DNA of 64,000 nt from Cladophialophora immunda (Eukaryota > Ascomycota > Eurotiomycetes > Chaetothyriales > Herpotrichiellaceae), in NCBI RefSeq assembly GCF_000835495.1, contig NW_015622546.1, positions 436,883-500,882 on the forward strand, in the 5' to 3' direction. The position numbers and the translations under genes were made by a program. Shown piece by piece: positions 12,488-24,579 of this stretch. The notes under the pieces were generated by a model. It was not told the DNA's origin, ran no database searches, and saw nothing but the letters and a program-made list of their open reading frames with translations. Each line of letters opens with the position of its first letter. The first letter of the stretch is position 1.

Positions 12488-12673
12488 AGATACTGGGACA
12501 GATAGAACTCGTACACAACAACTCGCAAGCTGGGAGAATGAGTCATTTCGGTCGAAACGGCAACCTTTTCTTGGGCGACAAGGATCAATTGTCCAAGTTG
12601 GGCCATTTGTAAAATTCCACCTTGGGAGACTCTCGTGTATTGCGAATATGGGGACACCGTTTCGAGCCCTGTT

Positions 12674-13991
12674 TCAAACCGAACTTTCTTCGAGACGACC
12701 TCCTGCCAGTTCGCTTGCTACTGCACCCTCGCCGACGGCATGGGACGCCAGTGCGTGCTCCCGCCCCCGGGGGATCATGACTCTCTCGTACGCCTGTAGG
12801 ACCGAGTCCACCGAGGACGAATTGCGAACCCCGTCGATGATGGCCTTGGCCAGATCACACGCATCCATCAGAGCCGTATTCGCACCCATGCCGCGGAATG
12901 GAAGCTAAGAGTCGTCAGATAGCAAAACAAGAAGGGACACGTGTTGTCGAGCCAAGCCCGAGGCTCAATCGACAGGATTCTTAACGTACCATTGAATGCG
13001 CAGCGTCGCCCATGAGAGTGACGTTGCCGCGAGGAAGGAGTTGGTCAGGAAGTACCGTCTCGGCCAGCTTGATTGGCGGGCGCTGGATGCCCTCGAGCGG
13101 CGTGCGTCGTATATTGTCGACTAAGAAGCCCGGGAGGTCTTTGACCACCGACAGCGACTTCTGGAGGAGTTCCTCCGCACTGGCCGAGGACGCCCAGAGG
13201 TCGTCCTTTGCGAAATCGCGGCTGCGGTACGACACATTCCAGTTGAACAGGGCGTCGCCGTCGTCGCAGTGCTCGATGAGCAGGAAGTAGAACTTGCACG
13301 TGTCCGTCCCGAGGAGAATGCCGCACGACGAATGTTCGAGGATGGGCCGCCACTGCTCCACGGTGAGCCGGACGACGCCGTGGATCACGATGAAGTTGGT
13401 TTGTATCAGCGGGCTGCGCTCGAGCAGCTGTCTTCGGACGGTGGATCGAGCTCCGTCCGCGGCGACCAGGAGCGTGCCACGGGCGGTGGTGCCGTCTTTG
13501 AAGAGGAGCGTCACGCCGTCCGAGTCCTCCGTGTAGCCGGTAACGTGCTTGCCCGTCTGGAGGTTCGTGTGCGGCGTCAAGAGGTTGCGGATCTTCTCGC
13601 GCGGGACGAAGAACATCCTGTCTTGTTCCTCGAAGCTCTTGGATCCGGTCACCCCGACGACCTCGTGGGTAGTCCCATCCATCACGGTGAACGCGTCCAG
13701 TCTCCGGAGCGCATAGTTTGGGCTCAGCGTGGCGAATCCCGCGATATTAGGGGGCAAGAGTCTTTCCAGCTCGTCCAGGCATCTATTTGGTGTCAGTCCA
13801 AACTGCTTCTGCCAGAGACTGAGACTGTTCACTCACTTGTCGAGCCCCACGGACCAGCCTTGAGGGCGTGACACGTCGCGTTCAAAAATCTCAAAGTTGA
13901 CCCCTTCCTTTCGGAGCATTTGTGCCAGCGCGAGACCCGAGGGTCCAGCACCAGCAATGAGGATCTTCGAGTCCTTCCCCAGTACAGCCAT
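12674..13991 (-). CDS. Second FAD-dependent class A monooxygenase
   Basis: Exons 13837-13991, 12990-13782 and 12674-12904 give 392 residues. The FAD motif GAGPSG is at residues 14-19. DGARSTVRR follows mid-protein, and the GD motif reads LMGDAAHSMLPFRGMGANTA once the 12905-12989 intron is removed. The predicted start MAVLGKDSKILIAGAG gives a normal short lead to the Rossmann fold. It is related only distantly to the monooxygenase at 6937-8613, so it probably hydroxylates a different intermediate. This clade also includes enzymes acting in polyketide and meroterpenoid pathways, which remains an alternative for the cluster's purpose. Confidence 0.87.
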
Positions 13992-15555
13992 ATTGCAGCG
14001 CAGCTCCAGTTTCTCAATCTAGGAAACGTCCCGAGTGTTTGAGAAGGCGTAGGGTTGTCATGTCATCTTATACATCGAATTTTGCCGACTGTGTACTTGC
14101 AAGTTGGTCTCTTGGAAAGAGGCTTGAAGGAGCAATAGAACATCTCTCACACCGCGCCGTGGACATGGTAGTCGACACACGACCTTGACCACTGCTAGAG
14201 GCGCTAGGAAGTGAGGATGCTAAAAGCGGATCCTTTTGGGGCGGAAAAGCCATAACCAGCTAGCGTGGCTTGATCTGACATCCTCACTTGATTTCTATTG
14301 GCCATGAGTGTGCGAAGTGGAGATGGGGAAGCAGATCCACAAACCCGTTGCTTGTATGCAATCTTTGTTCTGGCTGAACCGGTTGGCCATCCTAATGAGC
14401 TCGGCTCGCGTTCTCGGCAAATGAAGCTGACGTTATTATCAGCGTGCCCTCCACAAATGTGACACGTGTGCGAGAGTTTCGTGCAAGACCGAGCCGGGCA
14501 ATCGGTGCCAACAGAGACTGTTCTGTGGAGCATTGGGTGTAGGTCTGCAAGAGGCGAGCATTTGCGAGTCTACAGACCACGGTTTAGCATAATCGTTCGG
14601 TTTTTCTGATTCTAATCATCTAAGCCCTCATTTCGGGCTAGTCGATTGGATTGCTCCCTCTCAACTGGGGCCGCTGAAAACGATTTTCTTGCATGATCTA
14701 TGAACCCAACGCCTGGTCTGGTTAGTTGATGGATTTCCCTGCTTTCAAGAAGGAACTCAAAGCCAAGATTGAAGGCATGGCAGTGCGGGAGCGTGATATC
14801 GGCTTAAGGAACTTCAGATGCTCGTAGTTGTGGATGGTATCGAGAAGGGGCCTTGGGATATCCCGTTCTTGAATTCCGGCGGTATCCCGCGTTCTTGGAC
14901 TGCGCCAATTCTTCTCATGTTTTGTCACCGCCAGGCACTTTTCCGAGTGCTGTTACACTAATTTATTTCCGCTCTGCTGTGTACAGAAGCAGTGAAGCCG
15001 TAATGATCATGTGTGGGCTTTTGATTCGAGCATCCGCAAGTAAAGGCGGTGGAAACCCGACGAGCTAAAGTCTCCACGAAGCGCAACTCGAGCGACCGCC
15101 AGAGGTCATTTTTAGCACACGAATGCTTCTGGCTGGAGAGGCCGAGCTCAAAAATATGTATTTTGTGAGAAGTCGTGAAGCAATGAAGCCGTTCGACAAA
15201 TCACGCACACCGTCTCTCTCGTTCTTCCCCACAAAAGCACATTGTCTATCCCCAGGCTGTGGGGGCTAGGTTGTTGGAGAGTGGGTCGATCCCATACAAA
15301 ATTCGGCCCCGAATTTTAAGGTCCGAGTCTTAGCTGAGTTGGGGGTATTGACGATCGCTCGATGGAGTCGAGTCAAGGTCCATGCCCTTCTCGGGGCAAA
15401 TACTGACCGGAGACACATTCTGGACGTTGTCGATGCTGATGCTGTTACAGGGACAGTGAAAACCAGGAGAGACATAAGGTACAACTGGTACATAGTCCAG
15501 TTATCTTTAGCAGGTGCCAGTTCAACATTTGCACACAAAGTAAAGCTTCGTAACT
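13992..15555. promoter_or_regulatory. Divergent promoter region, FAD monooxygenase 2 and P450
   Basis: A 1.56-kb gap with no convincing gene. The palindrome TTCGGCCCCGAA lies at 15302-15313, 243 bp upstream of the P450 start. A half-site TTCGGGCTAG occurs near 14632. Confidence 0.55.
15302..15313. promoter_or_regulatory. TTCGGCCCCGAA, candidate cluster regulator site
   Basis: Third copy of TTCGGNNCCGAA, inside the AT-flanked AAAATTCGGCCCCGAATTTT. Confidence 0.5.
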
Positions 15556-17327
15556 ATGCAATTGCACCAACCTTTCGAGTTTTCAACCGGGACGGTTTGT
15601 CTCCTATTCGCATTACTCCTGGTGGTCTGGCGACTGGTGCTGGTCATCACAAGGATCTGGTTCTCGCCGTTGCGTAACATACCCGGACCACGGCTCGCAG
15701 CCGCGACAAGCCTCTGGTTGTACGTTGAGGACAACAGGCCAACAATCGTGAAGACCATTCGACGACTTCACTCACAGTATGGTGAGTTTGGTTGTGATTC
15801 TGAAACTGGAACGTAGAGAACCGGTTCTGCTAAAGCCGTGGCGTCCTGCAGGGCCTATTGTCCGCATCGCTCCCAACCATGTCAGTATCAAGGACGCGGA
15901 CATATATCTGAAAACGATATATCAACAAGCGTCCAATTTCAACAAGGTGAAACACGTCTTTGGGCCTGAATTTTCGTGCAGCATGGCTAAGACCATCTGA
16001 TCAGGATCCCGCATTTTATGACACATTTGCCAACGAAGACATCAACGTCTTCACCGTCTCAAGTTCTGTTGAACATGGATACCATCGGCGACTCCTCAGC
16101 GGCGGTTTCGCTCGCAAGAAAGTCCTGGAGTTCGAGCCGGAGATTTGGAAGCTTGCAACAAGGCTGACGACCCTGTTGGACGACGACTATGTCTCTGGGA
16201 GGCTGGTGGATCTGACGAAGCTGTTTCGCTCATTCGCTCTTGATGTTGTCTCGCGTTTCTCTTTTGGAGAGAGCTATGGAGCTTTATCGAGACCGGACCT
16301 TGATGAACCATTGCTAGACGCTTTTGATAAATTCGGTCGGGCCAGTTTCTTGGTGCGTCTCGATTGATTGGTCTGGAAGATGACTGCATCCATGCTAACC
16401 CTCCTCCTCTCCAGCTGATGAATTTCCCAACGATCAGGAAGTTGCTACAACCGATCATGATAAGACTACCCGGGCGAGTCTTCCAAGCGATCCCCAGCAT
16501 GACCGGTGTAAGAAAAGCCACTCCACTTGAAACCAGAGAATGACTAATGTTTTTGTCCATGAAAGCGTGTAATGAATTCGCTCGATAGGTTGGACAATAT
16601 TGAGAAAGGCGGATTTCTTCCTGTGCTTGTCTCGGTAAAGGAAGCAGGCTTACGACAGAACACGCAACTGTCAAAACAATACCTCGCTGCAAACGGCATA
16701 GGGAGCATTGTGGCGGGCACTGATACGACCGGCTTCACTTTGGCGGTGGGGATCTGGTCGATCTTCATGAATGACAAGATCCGTCAGCGTCTGCACTCCG
16801 ATCTGAAGCACATGTGGCATGACAGACAGGTTCACCCTGGGTTGCGCGATCTTGAGGCTATGCCGTACCTGCAGGCTTGTGTGCGCGAATCGTTGCGGCT
16901 AGCAACACCAATTCGTGGCAGGCTACCACGCCTGGTGCCATCTGAAGGCATGAGATTCAAGGTCCAAACGACCGGGGAAAAGGAACATTATCTTCCAGGT
17001 GGAACAAGCGTGTCGTCTTCAGTCTACCTGATGCATTACGACGAGTCGGTGTACGACGACCCCGAGACTTTTGACCCTGAGAGATGGCTAGTAAAAGATC
17101 CAGAGCTGCTGCATCGGCGAGAGCGTCAGCTGGTGCCGTTTTCATCTGGATCAAGGATCTGCATTGGTCTCAATATTGCCCTGGCGGAGCTCTACCTGTG
17201 CATCGCGACTGTCATCAGATGGTATAAAGCCAAGGATGTGCTGGACCGTAAGCTCGTCACGGAGGAGCAGTTCACGGCCTTGGTCCCTGGGGGGCTGAGG
17301 GCTATTTTGGCCCGGGCCGATGATTGA
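15556..17327 (+). CDS. Cytochrome P450 monooxygenase (cluster)
   Basis: Exons 15556-15781, 15852-15946, 16005-16352, 16415-16507 and 16566-17327 give 507 residues. The N-terminus is a hydrophobic membrane anchor followed by the hinge NIPGPRLA. Later motifs are the I-helix AGTDTT, the ExxR helix (RESLR), PERW, and the heme loop PFSSGSRICIG with Cys453 as thiolate ligand. It would be bound to the ER membrane and oxidise a substrate with a P450 reductase. Its promoter carries a cluster palindrome, which supports membership in the catabolic locus. The substrate is not inferable. Confidence 0.9.
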
Positions 17328-17628
17328 AGTTCGTACGAAGGTCTTCTGAATGAAGTATTTTGATTGGCAAGGATTGATGATATGGCCATATCCCATCTTG
17401 CACAATACAAGTTGAGCCAGATGCACAAAGAGTCGCTGTTTGATAGGGTGTAAAAACTATTGACGCAGTGTCCGTTGCAAGATTGTAACACCAAGTCCGC
17501 TTGATTTCTGTTCTTCCTGGCTTCCTTGGTGAAGACGTCGGCGGTTAGGCATTCTGAAAGACCGGCAATGTCTACTGGGAGACTCAGATCGTAACCACCA
17601 AAGGCAGGCCACTGATTTAAAACCTTTC
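17328..17628. other. Convergent 3' intergenic gap
   Basis: Between the plus-strand P450 and the minus-strand Zn2Cys6 gene. I see no gene. Confidence 0.6.
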
Positions 17629-19557
17629 TTATTGCACCCCAAGCTCGAGCAACGTCTGGGCTCGAGTGCGTTGTTCTGATACCGGCCGGTTGGCCAATTC
17701 CGATTTGATATAATTTACGTCGTATCCGTGGTGGAATATATCAGTGTACCAGCTCCATGATGTCAAATTCGGGTTGGTTTTGAGAATATACCAACACTCA
17801 ATCACATCGAGGGCCAATGAGAAGGTCCTTTCAGATAGATCGGCGTTTGCGGTACAAGTCAGCGACTTGTCGATTGAATAAGTCGCCTGTCCCATTCGAA
17901 GCATCCGAATCTCGATTGGATTCTGTGGATTGAGTGTTAGACTTGAGATGCAAGGAAACATTTCCACATCCACACGTACTAGCATTGCTTTGGCAGTCAA
18001 TAACAGTAGCCAGTCAATGTGTCGAGAAGTCTCGCAGTGCCAAAGAAAATTGATTTCCACCGCTCGCACTCGTTCGTTGACGATGGATCCCAGGTCGCAT
18101 GGATGCTTAGAACCCGGTTCACTGGTCTTGAGATGTGGCAAGGCGGCTTCAAGCCGAGTGAGTTCAACGACAACAAGAAAATAAGACATCTCGGTGAATG
18201 ACGTCCTGGGAACGGGAAGCTGCTGCATAGTTGGGCTCAGGTCGATGTCATTTAGGTTCAGAGGAAGCGCAACCTGCTGCGAGTGCAGAGTAGTACTTGG
18301 AGCCCAGCCGCGTTTCGCAGCGCCGTGATAATCAAGAACATATAATGCCCACCAGCAACGAAGAAAGATCTGTGTTTCAAGCAGCGACAGGTTTTCGTGG
18401 TGGCTGTCACCATTTTCTGGGAGCAGGAGGCGCGCTTCTGACACGGCCCTGTCAAACAAAGCCGTATCTGCTTGAACATCACCCCCGAGCCGCCGAAAGA
18501 GGCAGATCTAAACATCAAATTGAGTCCAATAAACCCATCAAGTTTGTTGACTTACCACGTGAAGAACAAGGGCTTGCAGGACATGTAAAGACGGCTTCTG
18601 GCGCGACGCCGCCTCCCCCAAAGCACGCTCCATCCTTTGCTTGTAGAAGAAAGCAAGCATGTCCTTTCTTAGCTGGAATCGAGTTTCAACCTCGCCAGCG
18701 GAAAGCACATCGACCGCTGCATAACAAATGCTGAACACAAGCGCTTGTATGCAGGAATCGACCGCTGAGGAGTGAGATGTTGCAAGCAGAATCTGTTCCG
18801 AGAAGGACGGACAATGGATTAGTTTAATCACGGGATCAATGTGGCTTCTGTAGATGTGCCACAGCTCGAATACTTGAGACCGGAGCAACCAAGAGTTCAA
18901 AGGCGCGGTGGAAGGCAGCTCCGAGCATATAGTTACCGCATGCTCTGGATCAATATGAGTAGTCAAGCTTGGCCCAGAAAAGTTGGGGCATTCTGCGACG
19001 GTATATTCTTCACTCAGAAGGCGAGATCTTTCAGGGTACTTAAAGGACGATACAGAATGCGTTGATGCGACGACAGATTTCGGACTCGATGATCCCCGGA
19101 CTTCGTTCTGATATTCCTGCACGTCCACAATAAGCCCCAAGTCGGGTGAAGCGGCGGAATGGGGCGACGTGTTCAGGGCTGCATTGGCGGCATCCTCCAA
19201 CTCGTTACATTTTTGTGCCATTGTTTTGACCAAATCTTCCAGTTCTCTCTCTCGGTGAGACTTTCTCTTCTTGTATGGTCCCCTCGGCATCCGCCGTTTC
19301 AGGATTTGCTCGCTCGGGGGATATCGGCATGAAATTTGGGTCTTGGAGCATGCGGTACAGCTTCCAGGGCGACGATCACATTTGATCTTCCGTGCGTGAC
19401 AGGAGCTGCAGGCAGCCCGCGGCAGCTTTGGGACCTGCCCCGACATGAGGGCGAACCCACAAGGACAGAGCGTGTGCTTGGGGCTGTGTGGTGGTGGTAG
19501 AGTCAAGAACAACAAATCCAAGCGCGTATTACAGGTCCGGTTGAGGTTCGAAGACAT
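17629..19557 (-). CDS. Zn2Cys6 transcription factor, candidate cluster regulator
   Basis: Exons 18556-19557 and 17629-18507 give 626 residues from the first ATG. A second ATG at 19446, 12 codons before the first zinc cysteine, may be the true start, because the first 37 residues look unlike a domain. The binuclear cluster has Cys50, 53, 60, 67, 70 and 77 in the C-X2-C-X6-C-X6-C-X2-C-X6-C pattern. A basic linker (RMPRGPYKKRKSHRERE) and a short coiled segment follow. The rest resembles the fungal-specific regulatory domain. Zn2Cys6 dimers bind inverted or direct CGG triplets, so the TTCGGNNCCGAA palindromes upstream of cluster genes are natural candidate targets. That pairing is inference from location. 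Confidence 0.87.
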
Positions 19558-20403
19558 GTGGTGGTGCAGAAGTCTGGGGATTTGGTAGAAATCGTGGGGA
19601 AATTGATGGTGGGGAATGTATAGGTGGACTAATGCCGGCGAGCATTGCCGAGCAGGGATGATCTAACGCGAGGCAACCCCGCGGGATATTAGTTCAATGG
19701 CACATGCCTATCAAGTCGACTTTCTTGACCTGTCGGGATCAAGAGAAAGTGCTGAGTACGAGGGGAGGAGGGTAGACATCCGTACGCCGAGCCTTTGTCT
19801 CTTGCTGGAAACTGCGCCACGTCAGACTTGAGGCTGGATGGAGGTTGAAGCCTGCACACACACACGCAGCCACTCCGTATCAATTGACTTCGCACCTGAT
19901 GATCTAGCCCTGAGACCACCATTTCGTTGACTATGGATGGGAAGATTGTCTCAGAACCTGCAACGTTGACGCCACAAACTGTCATATGGAAAGACTGACC
20001 TATAGACCATAGTAGACTACCAGCTTCCCTGGGCTACAAGATGGGATGCGCTAGACGTGAGAGGCGATGAGGATAATAAGTGTGATTGATCTCAAGGAGC
20101 TATACGTGATGTCTGACAAAGAAGAGAAAGAATTTCCTGCAGACTGCCCGAGGCTTCAGGCATCAAAGTCGCGTGAAAGCAGGCAGCCTGGCACCCACGC
20201 GTAACCCCGTGATTTGGAAGGTGTTGGTTTTCATTCACATGGTTTGGGTCTTCACCACCTTAGTTAACAAAGACAGTTGCGACTTGGCGAGAGCTCGACC
20301 AGTTTTCCCAATTTTTCATTGATATTTCAGAACACCTTCTCTGTACCTCTCAACCGCACAACGAGCGCGAGACGACACACGGCCGTTCTTTGAATCCGAT
20401 ACC
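19558..20403. promoter_or_regulatory. Divergent promoter between the Zn2Cys6 gene and the F-box gene
   Basis: 846 bp with a short CA repeat near 19857-19866. No gene, and no copy of the cluster palindrome was noticed. Confidence 0.5.
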
Positions 20404-22249
20404 ATGCCTACAAGACGAAAACGGACACAGCCTCCAATGCCTAAACCCCGAAGACAGAGAAAGAGGGGGAGAGCAGTGGCGGTGGAGACACCGGAATTGG
20501 TAGAGAAAAAGGTACGAATTCCTGTCTCCCTTGCCCCTCGAAATGGCCGTGCTATGGTTCGATGTCGTGTTAATTTCAATTCATGCAGGACCTGTTCGAG
20601 CGCCTCCCTCTAGAATGCTGCAACATTATCTTGACTTGTCTGTCCATCCCTGATCTCGGTCGATTCGCTATGGTCTGTGCGTCCTGGAAGCGGCTGGTCA
20701 CCACGTGGATATCATCTTTCGGCCTCGCGGTCCACTTTCCCTATGCTGAGAGCTCATGGAACGCGGCTGATGACGCGCTGGCTCTTCGCACATTCAAACG
20801 TCTGAGTATGGAGAGGGCCTTGTCCAAAGCCAGCGTGCTTGTCTGACTAACACCGCACAATCTCAGCTTTTCAAGAGCGCGCTCTGCAGAGGGGTGAGGC
20901 TACATCAGCGCGACGGTTTCCCAATGCCTACCATTTCACCACAGCAGGAGATTTTGCAGCATGGGCCGAAAAGAAAGACACATTGATCAACTACCAACGT
21001 CTAAAAGAAGGGACCAAGACAATGACTTTGGATCTCGGATGGGTGGGAGAGGCGAATCGCGTGATATCGCTCGAGGGAATGGACCTCAACTCAGATGGAT
21101 TCCTCCTGGTGAGGCTCCATTCTGGTGCCAGCATCTACGCTCCAGAGGACCTGACTTTGCCTCACACATACCGGTAAGGAGGAAAAAATCCCTTGAGAAA
21201 AGTAAATTGCTCATACATTTAGGGATTTTGTCTACTCTCTAGTAGCCCGCGAGATCGTCTGGAAGATGGACTCCACAGATATTGGCGCTGAGGAGTGGCC
21301 CCAGTACACCCCTCTTTGCATCGGGAAAGATCGAGTGTATTTGGCCTACCGAACTTCGAATAAAGCCTACGATCTGGTGGCCGAAGACTTCCGAACTGGC
21401 ACCCGTCTATATCGGACAACGGTCATGGATAGCATCTTTGCCTCTGACCGCGCCTATATGCCCTGGCGATCCCTTGAGTTGATCCAACTCGGAAGCGATG
21501 AATTCATGATTCAGTTCGACTGCAAGCGGCTGCTGTCCAGATCAAGGTGCATGGTGGATAATTTTGCCATCATCAACGGAGCCGACGGTCGTATCCAAAC
21601 GATTGCCTGTCCCGGTCTTGGAAAATGCAATCGTGCATTTGCCAACGCGAGGACAAATTCCATTGCCTTGGTGGAAGGTCCGGTGTTCCCCTATGCTCAA
21701 GAGATGGTTGTTCAGAAATTATCCCAACGGCCAGACAAAACCTTCTTGCGCACCGCAGTCCATGTGGTGTCTATGCCTCCGCTTCACCGCGACGCTCGCT
21801 TCGTCATGCATCCATTTTCATTTCATGCCTTTTCTATCCAAGAAGGCGACGCGGGCCCCCAGGCCGTGACTCTGACACATGATTACGACGTCCAAACGTG
21901 CTCCAAGATGCACAGGATCATCTCACGATGCGAACCCGAAGTGGTGGTCGACTGGTACCGCTGCATTGTCCCGGGCCGGCCCACGACCTTGCCTCCGCGA
22001 AATCCAAACAGGGGTGGCCGACGAACATTGGGGTTTCGCGTGAAACCGCGCGATGCATCGAGTCTCACCGTGCTGGATGATGGACGCCTTCTGTTTGAAT
22101 ACGAAACTCCTCTTCCCGGGATTCCAATCAGGATTTCCAGAACTACTCAGTGGGATACCGACATGTATCTGTTCTCTTTTGCGCCAAAATCGTATCGACA
22201 CGACCTAGTTCCGGAAGCCGAAGGTGAAGGCGAAGGCGAAGGCGAATGA
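20404..22249 (+). CDS. F-box domain protein
   Basis: Exons 20404-20511, 20589-20805, 20867-21173 and 21223-22249 give 552 residues. A basic N-terminal tail precedes an F-box at about residues 37-75 (LFERLPLECCNIILTCL, then CASWKRLV). The remaining 470 residues look like a beta-rich substrate-binding part with no motif I can name. The extreme C-terminus is an acidic Gly-Glu repeat encoded by GGCGAA units. F-box proteins bind Skp1 and bring targets to SCF ubiquitin ligases. This type is numerous and variable in filamentous fungi. The target is unknown. Confidence 0.8.
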
Positions 22250-23156
22250 GGCTTGTTGCGGCTTCCGTCGGATGCACCATTATAGAAAGCAGTCGAATTC
22301 CAGCAGAGCCGCTTTCGAAGGAAGTCACGGTTTATCTCTTTGTTCTGAGTTACTTTTCTTGACAGTTCTCCGACCTCCTCAGATTCGGATGGTCGCTGTG
22401 GGACAATGGAGGGAGTGTATTCGTCTAACAGGGGGGTATGGTATTGGGTATCAACGAGCCTGCCCCCAATTCGCTTCCCCGGAGGTCTTGTTCTCGAGGA
22501 TAAGAGACAGACAGCTTGTTTTTCAAATGCAAAATGCAGGAGGTGGTCAAGGGGACTCTCGTGACCCTCGTTCATAAGCAATTCAATCATCCTAGAACCA
22601 ATGTGGCCGAGCCGTTGGCTATTAAGGTCATTTTAACTTAGAAGGCCATTCCTCCTATCCACTTAGATACAGTAGTGTTCGTATCCCTGCGGAAAATATT
22701 GGGCTACCCTTGATCTGGCGGCCATCTCGTCATCATTTAAGCACAATACCTGGCTATACCAGACGAAAGCGTTTTACTCTATGCCGGACTGTGTGCCACT
22801 GATTTCTAAAGAAGCCTTGCGCTCCCTAACTCACCTCGAGATCCTTTTTCGCCCATAGGCCCTGAAGGCGCTCGATACGACGTGCGTCTCGCTTCGTTGT
22901 GGGCGCTAGATCTAGCTCTCCAGAACAACTGTTCCACGAAACCCGGTCTCCACAGCCCTGCGAGGGAATCGGCCGGGTCCAGCCTGGTGATGCATGCTGC
23001 CATAGTCTTTGTGCGAATGGGTCCCGACCGGGTGATAGTTTCTGCTTAGTAGATCGCCTCATAATTGTTACAATTGTATAGTAGAGATATCGGTTCGCGA
23101 GGTAAACAATGGTGTACTGGTGCCAAGAAAAAAAGTGCCAAATGCGCTGAACAGGA
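22250..23156. other. Intergenic, no gene seen
   Basis: Open frames here are short and without signatures. A TGGCCGAGC stretch at 22603-22611 looks like a tRNA A box, but no complete tRNA could be folded around it. Confidence 0.5.
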
Positions 23157-23406
23157 GATACGCACATCAACGAGGAAGAGCCGACCCCGGCTACGTCGTT
23201 GACAGAAAACGAATACGAGAAGCTGAAGACGACGCGGGAGGTGATGAAGAACGCGTTTAAGAACATCGGCCTGAACAAGCAGCGGTTCGTGGAGACTTTG
23301 GCAGCAGTTTGACCCAGCGACGCAGAAGATTGAAAACAGTCGCTTCCCGATGGATAAGTTGTCGGCCGTGGCGGAGATGGCGCGGAATCTGATCAAGAAG
23401 CACTAA
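23157..23406 (+). pseudogene. Relic of a short unidentified coding sequence with a one-base frameshift
   Basis: The frame from 23157 reads a protein-like segment (SLTENEYEKLKTTREVMKNA, then FKNIGLNKQRFVETLAAV) to a TGA at about 23310. If one base is restored there, the same protein continues (FDPATQKIENSRF, then MDKLSAVAEMARNLIKKH) to a TAA at 23404-23406. There is no start codon upstream and a TGA immediately precedes 23157. Both halves are lysine-rich and helical. I do not recognise the family. Confidence 0.45.
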
Positions 23407-24579
23407 CTAGGAGCTCTGGAAGGCCTGGGGCGGAAGGGCGATGTAGGTAGGCAGCTGGCCGTGAAGGACTCGCAGAAGGATGATAGCCACGCAAGGCTGA
23501 CTTAGTTGGCGGGGTTGGAGGTCATGCCTCCTCCAAGGCTCCAAAAGTTCCGTGTCTTCCTATAGCGCCTCGTTGGGTAGAAATCATTCCTGATATTGTG
23601 CGTGGATTGTGCTGGGGTACGGAGATGGTTGCTTTATCGACAGCGGCATACCTACGAGGCACTTGTACAGTCGCCATTAAACGGGCTAAGTAAGAAACCT
23701 AGCCTGCGAGGCACACCGTATGCCAATATAACATCGAGCGATTCTGGGAACCAGAGGCAGGACCGGACGGGCGGGCGGAAGGCGACACGTATGGGGAGCA
23801 CCTATAATCTGTAGGTTAATGTATTATTGACTTGCCACGTACCAAGTAGATCTTGCAACAGTAGCCCATCGCACCTTGAGCCCATCGGCCTCTCGCTCTT
23901 GGGAGGAGCGGAATCCCGCCTCCTCCTCCAGCCCGCCAACTGGCTCGCTTACATCCGAAGCCCAAGCGACTAACGCCAGCCCCGGCTCTTGGTTTTCCGT
24001 AAGTGGCTTCGAAACAGACTGACCTAGACTTCGGTCTCCAAATCAGGAAGAAGGTTCGAATGCGGGAGCAATGCATGCCAAGCAATGAAGGTTCTTGTTT
24101 CAGAGAGACGACCAAGCACGGCTCGACGAGTGGTGTTTTTCTTTCCATGTGGCCTGATTGATCATCGTGGCCAGCTGCACCTCCGTCCACAGCTCGCGTG
24201 AAGCTGCCGACAGTGGCCAGCTGGCGGGCTCGTCGATGTACTTGGTACATACTTGTACTTCGTATCTCCATCAACTTAGTAGACTTTTCATCACCAGTCC
24301 ATCGACGCCATCACCGAGTGGTGCTGTACCGAGCAGTTAGCTCGTATCGAGTGGTCGCATGGACCAGGAATCATGCGATCATCAATCCAATTCTCATGAT
24401 TTCCTAAATATGCCTCTTATTGGTATTAGGTGGTGAGAGTGTGCCCGTTGTCCGAGTGGGTGTTGTCGGGTCGAGAGAGGAATAAGTATGGCACTCAAGG
24501 CCGCCATGATGGCCTCGGTCAGGCGAATACTCGATTGCGAAGATCTGGGATTCCCTGTTTCATTTGATCGCTCGACGAC
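23407..24579. other. Intergenic, no gene seen
   Basis: No convincing gene. A GGTTCGAATGC at 24054-24064 resembles a B box, but no matching A box was found on the same strand. Confidence 0.5.

Noticed and set aside
13269..13871. 200-codon open frame on the plus strand
   Set aside because: It is antisense to the second FAD monooxygenase, whose motifs and exon phases are clear.
22597..22720. tRNA-Leu or tRNA-Ser-like sequence with TGGCCGAGC and a distant GTTCGTATCC
   Set aside because: No anticodon stem or full acceptor pairing can be formed, and the only GT-AG segment in the D loop would be 28 nt, too short.
24050..24075. B-box-like GGTTCGAATGC
   Set aside because: No A box or foldable tRNA upstream on the same strand.
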